Notes: a model not told the origin generated them from the letters alone. Shown: positions 24,566 through 33,757, counted from the stretch's first letter. The stretch is DNA of 64,000 nucleotides from Paenibacillus faecis (GCF_008084145.1 NZ_VSDO01000003.1:682001-746000); one strand, 5' to 3'. A program made the numbers and translations.

Positions 24566-25501
24566 TTAAAGATGAAGAAGCGACTTTAATTCCTGCAATT
24601 TTGAACGGGATAACGGAACCACGGCGTCTTTACCCGTACTTAATCGCAAGCTGTAGCTGTTCTTCGTCCATGTAATGATTTCTCTTACCTTTTGCAGATT
24701 CACGATGTAGGATCGGTGACACCTGAAAAAGCCGAAATTGTTCAATCTCTGCTCGAGCTCGGTTAGCGTCAAAGCGCAGACATAATTTTCTCCACCTACA
24801 TGCACGAGGACCGAACCATCCATACTTTCTATGTAGTCGACTTCAGGCGGATCGAATAGAATCACCTTGTCGTTTTTTTTCGTATAAATCTTCTGCAGGG
24901 TGATGTTGGCCCGATCTTGTTCCTGCGCTTCCTGCTTATCTTCTTCCGAGTCCCGAATATCCAGTGGATGAAATCCGAGCTCGTTCAAACGATAGATGAC
25001 ATCACAGGAAATCATGGCGTCTTCTAAATTCGAAGTTAACATCAAAATCCGTTTCTCTTTCGAGAGGTCATCCAAAATCCGTTTAAAATGGCGGCGATCT
25101 TCTTCTTCCAAGTAAAAATAAGGTTCCTCCAAAACAATCGTAGGCTGATGCGCAAAAAAGACACGCAGCAAGGTGACGTACATTCTTTTCGATGAGCTTA
25201 GATCCTTGATTTTCACCTTCCGCTCTTCCTTTAAACCAAAATATTCTATTAACCGTGCGGCACGGTCATTCCGCTCTGTTACATTGATTAGAAAAGTGAT
25301 TAATTCCTCCACCGATAAATGCATATACTCGTTTTGCCCCGCTCGAAATAAATAATACCGGGAATGATCCTCTAACTGATTCATGATAAGCTGCTTTCGC
25401 TTCAAGTCCGTTATAATGCCGACCGATTGGTTCGAGGTCATATTGAATTCGATCTTGGGTAGAAGTAATTTCCCATGCTCATAGATCGGTTGAAATTGCA
25501 T
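24566..25501 (-). CDS. Degenerate ABC-ATPase domain fused to LytTR DNA-binding domain
   Basis: 311 residues. Residues about 15-185 have the layout of an ABC ATPase but with broken motifs. The Walker A position reads GIITDLKRKQL with no GKT/GKS. The signature is LSSSKRM in place of LSGGQ, and the Walker B region is TIVLEEPYFYLEEED. Residues about 215-311 are a LytTR DNA-binding domain (VDYIESMDGSVLVHVGG, FFRCHRSYIVNLQKV). ATP binding is therefore doubtful; the domain may be a dimerisation or sensing module. It precedes an ABC-2 permease and secA2 on the same strand and probably regulates them. Confidence 0.82.
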   Translation of the reverse strand: MQFQPIYEHGKLLLPKIEFNMTSNQSVGIITDLKRKQLIMNQLEDHSRYYLFRAGQNEYMHLSVEELITFLINVTERNDRAARLIEYFGLKEERKVKIKDLSSSKRMYVTLLRVFFAHQPTIVLEEPYFYLEEEDRRHFKRILDDLSKEKRILMLTSNLEDAMISCDVIYRLNELGFHPLDIRDSEEDKQEAQEQDRANITLQKIYTKKNDKVILFDPPEVDYIESMDGSVLVHVGGENYVCALTLTELEQRLNNFGFFRCHRSYIVNLQKVREIITWTKNSYSLRLSTGKDAVVPLSRSKLQELKSLLHL

Positions 25502-25606
25502 GCCGTCCTCCTAGTCCGTGCCGCTATAGGATGTATATAACAATTATAATGTCGGGGTGCCTATTTGAAAAATATAACGGGTTCCTATCGGGAGCCCCAG
25601 CCCTCC

Positions 25607-25629
25607 TCCTCACATCAAGGATGTGAGGA
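25607..25629. other. Perfect hairpin without T-run
   Basis: TCCTCACATC and GATGTGAGGA pair over ten bases around AAG. It lies between the 3' end of the Gly/Pro-rich gene and the promoter side of the LytTR-fusion gene. No run of Ts follows on either strand, so a standard terminator is unlikely. Confidence 0.5.
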
Positions 25630-25730
25630 CCCGCTAACAAGCAGCGGCCATTCCACCTTTAGTTAAATCGCCGGCGGCTCCCGCGATCCGGAACGATTGA
25701 TAACTCGTGTCCATGAACAGCCGAATGGCC

Positions 25731-26102
25731 TTAGAAGCACACAAACGAGCCAATCCGGTTCAAATCGATGCCGAAGTACCCCCAGAAGAAGCCGAACCAT
25801 CTATACCCTGCAACCGAAGTACGCCCGACGAATACCGGGAAGAACCAGAATTGCTCACCGTTGTTCAGCCAGATGTAGGTGTTGCGGAATAGGCAGCGTC
25901 TGATCCCTCCGGGATCAACGGCAAATGTGGCAGTTTGCATTTGCGGTACGAATTGCGGAGGAGGACTTGTCGGCGCCTGAACGCCTCCCGGCGCACCCCC
26001 CGGAAATCCCCCTGGAAATCCACCTGGAAATCCCGGTCCTCCCGGTACACCCGGTCCGCCTGGAAATCCTCCACCCGTCCCTGGCGCTGGAAAAAACCCC
26101 AT
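25731..26102 (-). CDS. Small Pro/Gly-rich protein with conserved aromatic C-terminus
   Basis: 123 residues, starting nine bases after AAAGGAG. Residues about 5-40 are collagen-like repeats of GGFPGGPG type. A short Pro/Gln linker follows. The last 60 residues are dense in aromatics and Arg (RRCLFRNTYIWL, EQFWFFPVFVG, AGYRWFGFFWGYFG, IDLNRIGSFVCF). I recall similar small proteins in Bacillales, sometimes mislabelled as transporters. It has no signal peptide. A spore-coat or self-assembling role is a guess. Confidence 0.7.
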   Translation of the reverse strand: MGFFPAPGTGGGFPGGPGVPGGPGFPGGFPGGFPGGAPGGVQAPTSPPPQFVPQMQTATFAVDPGGIRRCLFRNTYIWLNNGEQFWFFPVFVGRTSVAGYRWFGFFWGYFGIDLNRIGSFVCF

Positions 26103-26221
26103 ATATGATCGCTCCTTTCAATGATTAGGCATAATCATCATATGCATTCGCGGAAAGAGCGCTTGGGTGAACGCCCATAAAAAACATTCAGCCGCAGCTT
26201 TCTAAAATCATAATCACCCGT

Positions 26222-26562
26222 CTTAGGCTATAAGCCATTATTACCGGCTCGCGTCTAAAGAAGCTAGCTTTCACTTTGTCAAGCTACTATGCCGTTGCCG
26301 CTTTTGCCTCCCCCTGAAGGGATGCGTTTATTACTAGTCGCCTTCAGACAACCTGGATACTATAGAATTCCTGCATATGTGCATGTTTTTTTCTTGTTTA
26401 AGGCCAAAATTTCAAAATTCCTGCAAATCTGCAGGAATTTTCGACGAAACCGGCTCGTTTCTCTAAAATCGCTGGAAATTCCTGCGGATTTGCATCTTTT
26501 TTCGCATCCCCTCGGGGATCGGCCTAAAATACCTGCAGATTTGCATCTTTTTGGAGTTGGAA
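26222..26562 (+). repeat. Family A repeat, copy 3 with 5' extension
   Basis: Four palindromic cores lie in 26337-26562. About 115 bp immediately upstream (from GGCTATAAGCC to TTACTAGT) also matches the DNA before copy 4 at 37283. The two loci thus share about 340 bp in the same orientation. The extension includes CGCTTTTGCC and a CCCCTGA-type hairpin. The rest of the 591-bp gap 26103-26693 holds only the terminator of the SLH gene. Confidence 0.85.
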
Positions 26563-26624
26563 GCACATAGCAGGTGGTTTATTGTTTCGCACGCTTCGCG
26601 TGCTCAACTGGCTAAAGCCGCTAA

Positions 26625-26670
26625 TAAAAACAACCGCCGCCGGTTTTGAGCCGACAACGGTTGTTTTGTT
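26625..26670 (-). terminator. Terminator of the SLH protein gene
   Basis: On the minus strand AACAACCG pairs with CGGTTGTT, with an inner GGC/CCG pairing, and runs into TTTTTATT. It sits 24 bp past the stop at 26694. Confidence 0.8.
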
Positions 26671-26693
26671 TTGCAGCTTAAATCGATATCTTC

Positions 26694-29600
26694 TTAGTCA
26701 ATCAGTCCGGTCGTCTTCAACAAGCGTTGGATCATCGCGGCGGCTTCCGCCCGCGTCATCTTCGCTTGCGGCTTCAAGAGTTGGCCGTTGCCACCTTCGG
26801 TAATTCCTTCGGAGATCAGCAGCGCGACCGCTTCCTTCGCCCAATTCGATACCTTGTTGCCGTCGCCGTATCCGGACAGTACGGCATTCATTTGTTCCGT
26901 ATTCATCGACGCTTCCGGTCTGATCAGGCGGTAGGCGCGCGCGATCATCGCCATTCCCTGCTCTCTCGTAATGTACGCTTCGCCATGGAACGCGCCATCG
27001 TCATAACCGAGCACGATGCCGGATTCGCTGGCGATCGTGACTGCCGCATGGTACCAGGTCGATGAAGGCACATCGCGGAAAGCGTTTTGCTCTACATCCT
27101 GGCGCATCAGACCCAAGCCTTTGACGATAAATACCGCAAATTCGGAGCGGTTAATATCGCGGTTTGGCGTGAAGGTATTGTTGCCCGTTCCTTCAATCAC
27201 CAACCGGGCTCCGATATCATTGGCGCTAGCTTTCGCCCAGTGGTTCAACACATCGTCATAATTCTTCGGATTCCAAATGACGGAGTAGGTTCCACTGCCG
27301 CGCAAATCGTTGATTCTCGCAAAATAACGGTTGTTGATCTTCGTGACTACCGTCGGCACGTGGAACACGCTGCCGTCCGGGTTTACGATAACGCCGGTGG
27401 TGATCCGGCTCGGATCAACGCCTTCCGGCAAAGCGATATATTTGGCGGCATAACTGTTCAGTTTACCCGCCTTGATCGTTTGTCCGCCATGCGTGAAGGA
27501 CAGGTCCAGATCGACCGGATGGACGAGCAGTTCATAGCCGTTTTTAGCCGCCACTTCACGCGCGAGTTGATTCAATTCGTTCGAAGCCCGTTTGATGTTG
27601 ACGTTGACGGCGATGTCGCTCAGCGAAGCGTTGCCGAATTGGCCGGCGATGCGGTTCAGGTTCAGTTGTCCCGCAGGAAGCGGATAAATCGCCAGCAGAT
27701 TCTCGATCTCCAGGCTGGAGCCGGAATCCTTCAGCTCTTTCAACTGCTGTACCGTCAATCCTTGCACCGTCAAATCGCCGTTGTTCGGAACGCTGATGGA
27801 CAGCTTTTGTCCTTTTCCGCCCGCGAGAACGCCGGACAGTTTGCCCGCATCTACAGTTACAGTCGTTTGCGTACGGTCGCCCGTTTGCGTTACCGTGCCT
27901 GTAGCAAACGGTACTTGCTGCCCATTGACCGTCGTGACAAGATCGAGCGGCTTGCTCACCTGTCCCGTGCCGGTCGATGGCGAAGTGGTCACCGTGCCGC
28001 CACTGCTGGAACCGCCGCTGCCGCCGTTATCGGAGCCGCTGCTGTACGCGCGGTACACCGTGACTTTGTACTCCTTCGAAACGTTGTTCTCATCCGTGAC
28101 TAGGATGTAAATGTCGTTCGAGCCGGGATTCAGAACGCCGCTGAATTCGCCGCTCGTCACTGCTTGCGGTTTACCGTTCGCACCCACACGAATCTCAATC
28201 TTCGCGTTCGGATTCTGCGCCGTCGGCTTGAACTGAATCTGATACACGCTGTTCGTTACGCTCATCGTGTAGGAAGCTGTATCCGGATTGAACTCAGGAT
28301 ACAGGCTGCCTGTGGACGGCACCAACGATCCCAGCTTGTTGTTGGCCGCCGGCGAGTCTTCGTGAGTGATTTCGATGGTATACTCGTTAATTAGGTTGCC
28401 AGCCGTGTCTTCAACTTTGACCTGAACCAGATTTCTCTGCCCCACATTCAATGGAAGCTTGCTCCATTGTTCCGCAGGGTATTCCGTTCCGTTGACGTAA
28501 ACCTTCACCTGTGTACCATTCGGATATTCGACCGTTGGGTTCAGGCCAATGCCGTATACGTCATTCGTTACGGTAGCCGTGTAATGCTTGTACTGATTCG
28601 GGTTAAACTCAGGGCTTACCTTGATGTCTTTCGTACCGTCTTCAGTTAGTCCGACAAGCTCCCAATCTTTCAGTTCCCCGCCGATTTTCACCAGGTTCTT
28701 CTCGGCATTGTCCAACGCGGTTTTGACTTGGTCTACTTGTTCTTGCGTTGCATTTGAATCCGCGAAGACTTCTCTCGCTTTCTTCAATACATCCTGCATT
28801 GCTTGCCAGCTTTCCGTGGTGTAATCTTCGGCTTTCAGATTGCCGTTCTCAAGTTTGCCGTCCATATCCGAGATTTTGGCTTCAAGGGCGGATTTATCGA
28901 CGATTTCCGGAACTGTAGTGTCAACCTTCAAACTCACTTTCACCAGTTCCGAGTATTTTCCATCCTTGGCCGCTCCTATTTCGACATCATAAACTCCGTC
29001 CGGCAAGTCTTGCTCCGGTTGAACGCTCCAATTCCCGTCCACGTCAGCTTTTGTTGTCAGGATAAGGCCATCCTTTAACTTCACCATTATTTCCGAACCT
29101 GGCGTTGCGGTTCCCTTAAATTGCGGTTTGCCGGTATTCACTGTTCCGCGTGGCTCGGTCAGCGTCACCGTTGGCTTGGTTGTATCTACTTTTACGTCCA
29201 TTTTGAACGGTTCCGATGTTTTACCGCCATACGTCGCGGTAACCTCAACATTGTAAGTGCCATCCGGCAGGTCTTGCTCCGGTTGAACGCTCCAGTTGCC
29301 GTGTTCATCCGCTTCCGCGGTCAAAGTAATTCCTTCGCTTACTTTTACCGTCACTGTGGAGCCTGGAGTCGCCGTTCCCTTAAATTGCGGTTTGCCGGTA
29401 CTCACTGTTCCGTTCGGTTCCGTCAGCGTCACCGTTGGAGTAGCGCCAATTTTATTGGTAACTTCCTTATTAAAATCAAGGACAGAGGCACCATGGGTTC
29501 CTTTTAAGTTACCTTCTGCATGCTTATACTCCAGTTTTACGGTATCAGTCGGTTTGAGCTCTTTCGACAGCGTCAATTTCACTTTGTTGCCTTCTACGAC

Positions 29601-31148
29601 AACTTTGCTGATATCGACCGGCTCTTGGGTGTCACCAACTGTAATTAAAAAACCATCTTTAGTAGCATCTGTTGCAATCTCTTGATCAAAGCTCAGCACG
29701 ATCTCGTTGCCGCCAGCGGTGATCTCCTCAAGCGTTACGGTCTCCGGCTCCGGGGCCAGTACTCCATATGTAAAAAATTGCCCATCTGCCAACCCTTCCG
29801 GTACTGTAGCCACATAATGCGAAATGCCGTTAATCGCTTTAATTTCAAATTCATAACTTTTAGCATGGTCAGGTGTAAAGTCAGTTTCACTATCGCTTAC
29901 GAACAATTTCTCCAATTTCGGGATATTGTTCTCCGGAATAGCAACTTGAACTTGTCCCACCTGCCCGGTGTTTTGCACCTTCCACACACGTTGAGCACGG
30001 TATTCCTTTGTGTCACCGATCTGCTGATCAAAAAGCAATGGTTTGCCATTATCGCCCCAGATCAGATACTGCTTGTCCGTAAGTGAATTTCCATTAGCCT
30101 CATTGGTTTCGGCAAACACACCAGCAGCAATGGCCACTTGCGGCACACCTGCGTTAACGCTGCGACTTTGTCTCTGGTCAAGGCCCTCCACGCTGTCGCG
30201 GCCGATACCTGCAATGTTGTACTTGTAAGTGGCATCTACCTGCCACACAGGATTACCATCGGTGTCAACGTAATTACTGCCGCCTTTATTCAGCGTGATT
30301 CCATACTTTACCGCTAAATAGGTCTCTATTTTCGCTGCATCGGCACTTGTCAATTGATCGTATAAAATAATTTCCGCGACATCGGCGCCAAGACCCAACC
30401 AATCATCAGAACCCCCATTCGTAGCTCCAATGACAGGTGTGAACGTTATGTCGCCAAAATCGCTCGGTCTTGTAATTGGCACCGATTCCCCGTCCAACTT
30501 GGCGGAATGACTGCTACTGCTTACGTCGGCGATTTCAAAGTTCACTAGTTGAGGTCGTGTTCTGTTTACAGGTCTAAAATAATTATAAACCCCGGTGGTT
30601 CCATTTCCCGTAGTGAAGTCATCACCATAGCCGCCCATTATAATTACACCGTTTGTTTGACCGGCATTTTTATCCTTTCCCCCAACCAGTGCTCCTGCAC
30701 TGCCGGAGTCAGGAGTCTTATAGACAGCAAAGCCTGATTTGAAAGTGATTGGCTTATCTCCAATCAGTTTTACTGACTTACTGTAATGCCCAATTCTTGG
30801 AATGTCATTGTTATAAAATTTGATACTTGGGTTGAAGTTAATCCCACTTGCATTCACTGTCGGGATTCTCGCCTCTTGGCCCGCTGGAACATCCATATCA
30901 AACCTTATCGGATTCGCCGATTTATCGCTCCATCCTGCCAGTTTTCCATCCGGAGCATCCAGGCCGTCATCCGCCTTCAACCACACCACGGGAGCCTTTG
31001 TACTAGCTCCGCCCGGGTTTTTAGGATCGGCTTCCGCCGCCTTCGCCACCGGCGCGAACGCAGCGGGAAATCCGCTTACGACCACAACAAACGCCAGCAA
31101 AACCATAAGCTGCTTTTTCCAAAAAAACTTGCTGCTACGTGTAGACAC
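26694..31148 (-). CDS. Large SLH-domain multidomain surface protein
   Basis: 1,484 residues from a GTG at 31148. In order: signal peptide (1 to about 37); a LamG-like or DUF8202-like region (VVWLKADDG near 54, to about 470); a SwmB-like beta domain (to about 570); two Ig-like domains at about 573 and 659, each with GKPQFKGTATPGS; a FIVAR-like helical repeat (about 752-820); two cadherin-like beta-sandwich domains (about 843-1033); a Ser/Gly linker; a conserved pre-SLH domain (about 1055-1295). Three SLH repeats end the protein (about 1300-1484) and should bind pyruvylated secondary cell-wall polymer. It probably has an adhesive or structural role and is a candidate SecA2 substrate. Confidence 0.92.
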   Translation of the reverse strand: MSTRSSKFFWKKQLMVLLAFVVVVSGFPAAFAPVAKAAEADPKNPGGASTKAPVVWLKADDGLDAPDGKLAGWSDKSANPIRFDMDVPAGQEARIPTVNASGINFNPSIKFYNNDIPRIGHYSKSVKLIGDKPITFKSGFAVYKTPDSGSAGALVGGKDKNAGQTNGVIIMGGYGDDFTTGNGTTGVYNYFRPVNRTRPQLVNFEIADVSSSSHSAKLDGESVPITRPSDFGDITFTPVIGATNGGSDDWLGLGADVAEIILYDQLTSADAAKIETYLAVKYGITLNKGGSNYVDTDGNPVWQVDATYKYNIAGIGRDSVEGLDQRQSRSVNAGVPQVAIAAGVFAETNEANGNSLTDKQYLIWGDNGKPLLFDQQIGDTKEYRAQRVWKVQNTGQVGQVQVAIPENNIPKLEKLFVSDSETDFTPDHAKSYEFEIKAINGISHYVATVPEGLADGQFFTYGVLAPEPETVTLEEITAGGNEIVLSFDQEIATDATKDGFLITVGDTQEPVDISKVVVEGNKVKLTLSKELKPTDTVKLEYKHAEGNLKGTHGASVLDFNKEVTNKIGATPTVTLTEPNGTVSTGKPQFKGTATPGSTVTVKVSEGITLTAEADEHGNWSVQPEQDLPDGTYNVEVTATYGGKTSEPFKMDVKVDTTKPTVTLTEPRGTVNTGKPQFKGTATPGSEIMVKLKDGLILTTKADVDGNWSVQPEQDLPDGVYDVEIGAAKDGKYSELVKVSLKVDTTVPEIVDKSALEAKISDMDGKLENGNLKAEDYTTESWQAMQDVLKKAREVFADSNATQEQVDQVKTALDNAEKNLVKIGGELKDWELVGLTEDGTKDIKVSPEFNPNQYKHYTATVTNDVYGIGLNPTVEYPNGTQVKVYVNGTEYPAEQWSKLPLNVGQRNLVQVKVEDTAGNLINEYTIEITHEDSPAANNKLGSLVPSTGSLYPEFNPDTASYTMSVTNSVYQIQFKPTAQNPNAKIEIRVGANGKPQAVTSGEFSGVLNPGSNDIYILVTDENNVSKEYKVTVYRAYSSGSDNGGSGGSSSGGTVTTSPSTGTGQVSKPLDLVTTVNGQQVPFATGTVTQTGDRTQTTVTVDAGKLSGVLAGGKGQKLSISVPNNGDLTVQGLTVQQLKELKDSGSSLEIENLLAIYPLPAGQLNLNRIAGQFGNASLSDIAVNVNIKRASNELNQLAREVAAKNGYELLVHPVDLDLSFTHGGQTIKAGKLNSYAAKYIALPEGVDPSRITTGVIVNPDGSVFHVPTVVTKINNRYFARINDLRGSGTYSVIWNPKNYDDVLNHWAKASANDIGARLVIEGTGNNTFTPNRDINRSEFAVFIVKGLGLMRQDVEQNAFRDVPSSTWYHAAVTIASESGIVLGYDDGAFHGEAYITREQGMAMIARAYRLIRPEASMNTEQMNAVLSGYGDGNKVSNWAKEAVALLISEGITEGGNGQLLKPQAKMTRAEAAAMIQRLLKTTGLID

Positions 31149-31170
31149 GTAATCTCATCCCCCTGTTCAT
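31135..31170 (-). other. Possible leader peptide overlapping the SLH gene start
   Basis: AGGAGG at 31177-31182 stands six bases before an ATG at 31170. That ATG opens an 11-codon frame (MNRGMRLRVYT) ending in TAG inside the first codons of the SLH gene, in a different frame. The GTG start of the SLH gene lies within it and has only a weaker AGGGGG. This may be translational coupling, or a frameshift near the true N-terminus. Confidence 0.4.
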
Positions 31171-31562
31171 TTCGTACCTCCTGGTATGTATAAACCGCTG
31201 GAGAGCAAATGGAACAGGCTTCCCACAGAGAGATCCACCTGCCTGTCTCATACATTTGCAGGAGGATTTGAATTTTGCATACACATTTCGGGTGTTTGTC
31301 CTTCAGTCCTATTGTCGCGATCCTGAGCATTATCATTACGGCACTATGTTTGAATCAAATCGGTTCCAACTTCCCCCTCTCCCTATGACGTTGGGCACAA
31401 CGGAACAAAAATGACTAAATTTTACACACCCTTATAGACCAGCATAACTACCTCGCCTATACAAAAACTATACAAATTATGGTTCTTGGTATGGCAATCT
31501 GACCGGTGGAATCGTTCTCGCGCATGAAAGAAAGAACTGCCTGGCAGGGATTTTTTTACATT
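31171..31562. other. Intergenic region between SLH and tetR-like genes
   Basis: This is the 5' flank of the SLH gene. It is AT-rich, with a direct repeat of CTATACAAA at about 31460-31478. No gene, RNA or clear promoter was recognised. It presumably carries the SLH gene promoter. Confidence 0.45.
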
Positions 31563-32252
31563 CTACCTTGCCTGTTCCTCGATCACCTGTTCAATCCCGA
31601 GCAAAATCACCTTCAAGCCGAACTCAAACGCCTTGTCGGTCCCCATCAGTTCGAACAGCCCGCTCGTGAACATTCTCCGGAACAGCCCCGCATCCGTCTC
31701 GCTCATGGAATCCAGCAGGTGAATCATTTGCTCGCCCGGAAGCGCCTCCGCTCCCTGTTCCTCAAGAATCGCAGAGACATTGCGCTGGTGCTCATAATCG
31801 TCCAGAACGAAGTTGTAGACATAGTTCATAAGCGTGAGAACCACTTGCACTTTCTGCTCTGGTTCGAGCGGCGTCGATTCCACGCAGCGCAGCATACGAT
31901 TGTTGAACCGGATGATATCCGCTTCATGGGGCAGCGTCGACATCATGAGCTGCGTGGAGCAAGGATACCGGCCGAGCACGCTTCGAACCGTTACGGCAAG
32001 CCCCTTCAGTTGCTCCTTCCAGTCCCCCTCGGAGTGAAACTCCTCTAGAATCACGCTCGATACCTGGTTGGCCAGACGCTGGTAGAGATGCTGCTTGCTC
32101 TTGAAGTGCCAGTACAGAGAGGGAGCCTGAATCCCCAGCCGGCCGGCCAATCGTCGCATACTGAATTTCTCGATGCCATCCTCTTGAAGAAGCTCCCACG
32201 AGGCTTCCAAAATCTTATCCTCCGAAATCTGAGGCTGCTGTTTTTTCATCAT
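31563..32252 (-). CDS. TetR/AcrR family repressor
   Basis: 229 residues. The N-terminal helix-turn-helix is typical (KILEASWELLQEDGIEKFSMRRLAGRLGIQAPSLYWHFKSKQHLYQ). The C-terminal part resembles the TetR-class ligand domain (ILEEFHSEGDWKEQLKGLAVTVRSVLGRYP, TLMNYVYNFVLDDYEHQ). It is divergent from a MATE pump, and three copies of one operator lie between them. It most likely represses itself and the pump until a drug or metabolite binds. Confidence 0.93.
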   Translation of the reverse strand: MMKKQQPQISEDKILEASWELLQEDGIEKFSMRRLAGRLGIQAPSLYWHFKSKQHLYQRLANQVSSVILEEFHSEGDWKEQLKGLAVTVRSVLGRYPCSTQLMMSTLPHEADIIRFNNRMLRCVESTPLEPEQKVQVVLTLMNYVYNFVLDDYEHQRNVSAILEEQGAEALPGEQMIHLLDSMSETDAGLFRRMFTSGLFELMGTDKAFEFGLKVILLGIEQVIEEQAR

Positions 32253-32267
32253 TATCCGCCCTTTTAT

Positions 32268-32349
32268 CTAACAGTGTAAGTTTATGCTTTACATGATCCT
32301 ATGCCCATGTTATCATCTAACACTGTAAGGCTCAACCTAACGGTGTTAG
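32268..32349 (+). promoter_or_regulatory. MATE promoter flanked by three TetR operators
   Basis: The operators are CTAACAGTGTAAG (32268), CTAACACTGTAAG (32317) and CTAACGGTGTTAG (32337); the third is a near-perfect palindrome. The promoter TTTACA (32288), 17 bp, TATCAT (32311) lies between the first two, so bound repressor would cover both promoter ends. Confidence 0.85.
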
Positions 32350-32385
32350 ATTGGTTGTAAAATATATATGAAAGTGGTGAACCCC

Positions 32386-33738
32386 ATGGATGCGGAAAAC
32401 CTCCATTACTTTGAAAAAGCACCCGTCGCAAAAGCTGTAGCTCACTTCGCTGTACCGATGATGCTCGGCACGTCAATGAGTGTCATCTATTCCATTTTGA
32501 ACGCCTATTTTCTGGGTACGCTTCACAATACCGCCATGTTAACCGCACTCGCGCTTACCCTGCCGTTATTCGCCATCATTATGGCGCTAGGCAACTTGCT
32601 TGGCATAGGTGGCGGCACATTCATCTCCCGTTTGCTGGGAGAGAAGAAATATGATGACGTCAAGCATGTGTCTTCATTCGCTTTTTACAGCAGCCTGGTT
32701 CTCGGTATGATCGTGATGGCCGTCGGCCTCCCGTTGATCGATCTCATCGTTCATGGCTTGGGGGCAACGCCCGACTCCTTCGGATTTACGAAGGACTATG
32801 TCACGATGATGCTGGTGGGTTCACCTTTCGTCATCTTATTTTTCACGCTGGAAAATATCGTGCGTTCGGAAGGTGCGGCCATCACGTCGATGATCGGTAT
32901 GATGCTCAGTGTCCTCGTTAATATTATTCTGGATGCGCTCGTCATCTTCGTTTTCCACTGGGGCGTGATCGGCGTTGCGTCCGCTACGGTTATTTCCAAC
33001 CTGGTCGCGAGTGCCTTCTACGCCTTCCATATGGGAGCCAAGAGCCAATTCTTGACCATCTCCGTAAAATGGTTCAAAGCTACCAAGGAGGTTCTGAGCA
33101 ATGTGTTCAAAATTGGAACCCCCGTCTTTATTATGAGTATCTTTTTGGGGGCGATGTCGCTCATCTTTAACCATTTTCTTGTTGAGTATGGAGATTCGGC
33201 CGTAGCGGCTTACGGTATCTCGTCACGTTTAATGCAATTTCCCGAGTTTATTCTGATGGGGTTATGCGAGGGAGTCGTGCCGCTCATTGCCTTCTCGTTT
33301 ACAGCGAATAAATTACGGATGAAGCATACGATCGGGTTTACGATCAAAACGATTGCGGCGTTAGCCGTCGTGTTCGGCGTCATCGTCTATCTGATCTCCG
33401 ACCACTTGATCGGTTTATTTACGAATGACCCGCAATTAATCGAAATGGGCAGCTATATTCTGCATGTCACGTTCCTATCCTTGTTCATTTCAGGAATGAC
33501 CACCTTGTTCACGGGGATCTTTCAAGCCACAGCCCAAGGAACCGCCGCGTTAATCATGTCGGTTATTCAAGGAGCGACTCTGATTCCCGTATTGTTTATC
33601 GCCAATCAGACGAACGGCTTTCACGGGGTCGTCTGGTCACTCGTCATTGCGGATGCCGTCGCGTTCCTTGTCGGGGCCGCCATGCTGTATGTTCTGCGGA
33701 ACAAGTTGCAGCCGGATATAGAAAGTTTGGTGCAGTAA
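32386..33738 (+). CDS. MATE family multidrug efflux transporter (MepA-like)
   Basis: 450 residues from the ATG at 32386, after AAGTGGTGA; an ATG six codons earlier has no binding site. It has twelve membrane helices in two MatE halves. The opening FEKAPVAKAVAHFAVPMMLGTSMSVIYSILNAYFLG and the LGIGGGTFISRLLGEK loop are typical of the MepA-like branch, which exports dyes, biocides and fluoroquinolones. Expression appears to be controlled by the divergent TetR through three operators. A strong terminator follows. Confidence 0.93.
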   Translation: MDAENLHYFEKAPVAKAVAHFAVPMMLGTSMSVIYSILNAYFLGTLHNTAMLTALALTLPLFAIIMALGNLLGIGGGTFISRLLGEKKYDDVKHVSSFAFYSSLVLGMIVMAVGLPLIDLIVHGLGATPDSFGFTKDYVTMMLVGSPFVILFFTLENIVRSEGAAITSMIGMMLSVLVNIILDALVIFVFHWGVIGVASATVISNLVASAFYAFHMGAKSQFLTISVKWFKATKEVLSNVFKIGTPVFIMSIFLGAMSLIFNHFLVEYGDSAVAAYGISSRLMQFPEFILMGLCEGVVPLIAFSFTANKLRMKHTIGFTIKTIAALAVVFGVIVYLISDHLIGLFTNDPQLIEMGSYILHVTFLSLFISGMTTLFTGIFQATAQGTAALIMSVIQGATLIPVLFIANQTNGFHGVVWSLVIADAVAFLVGAAMLYVLRNKLQPDIESLVQ

Positions 33739-33757
33739 GAAATCTATCCTACGCAAG

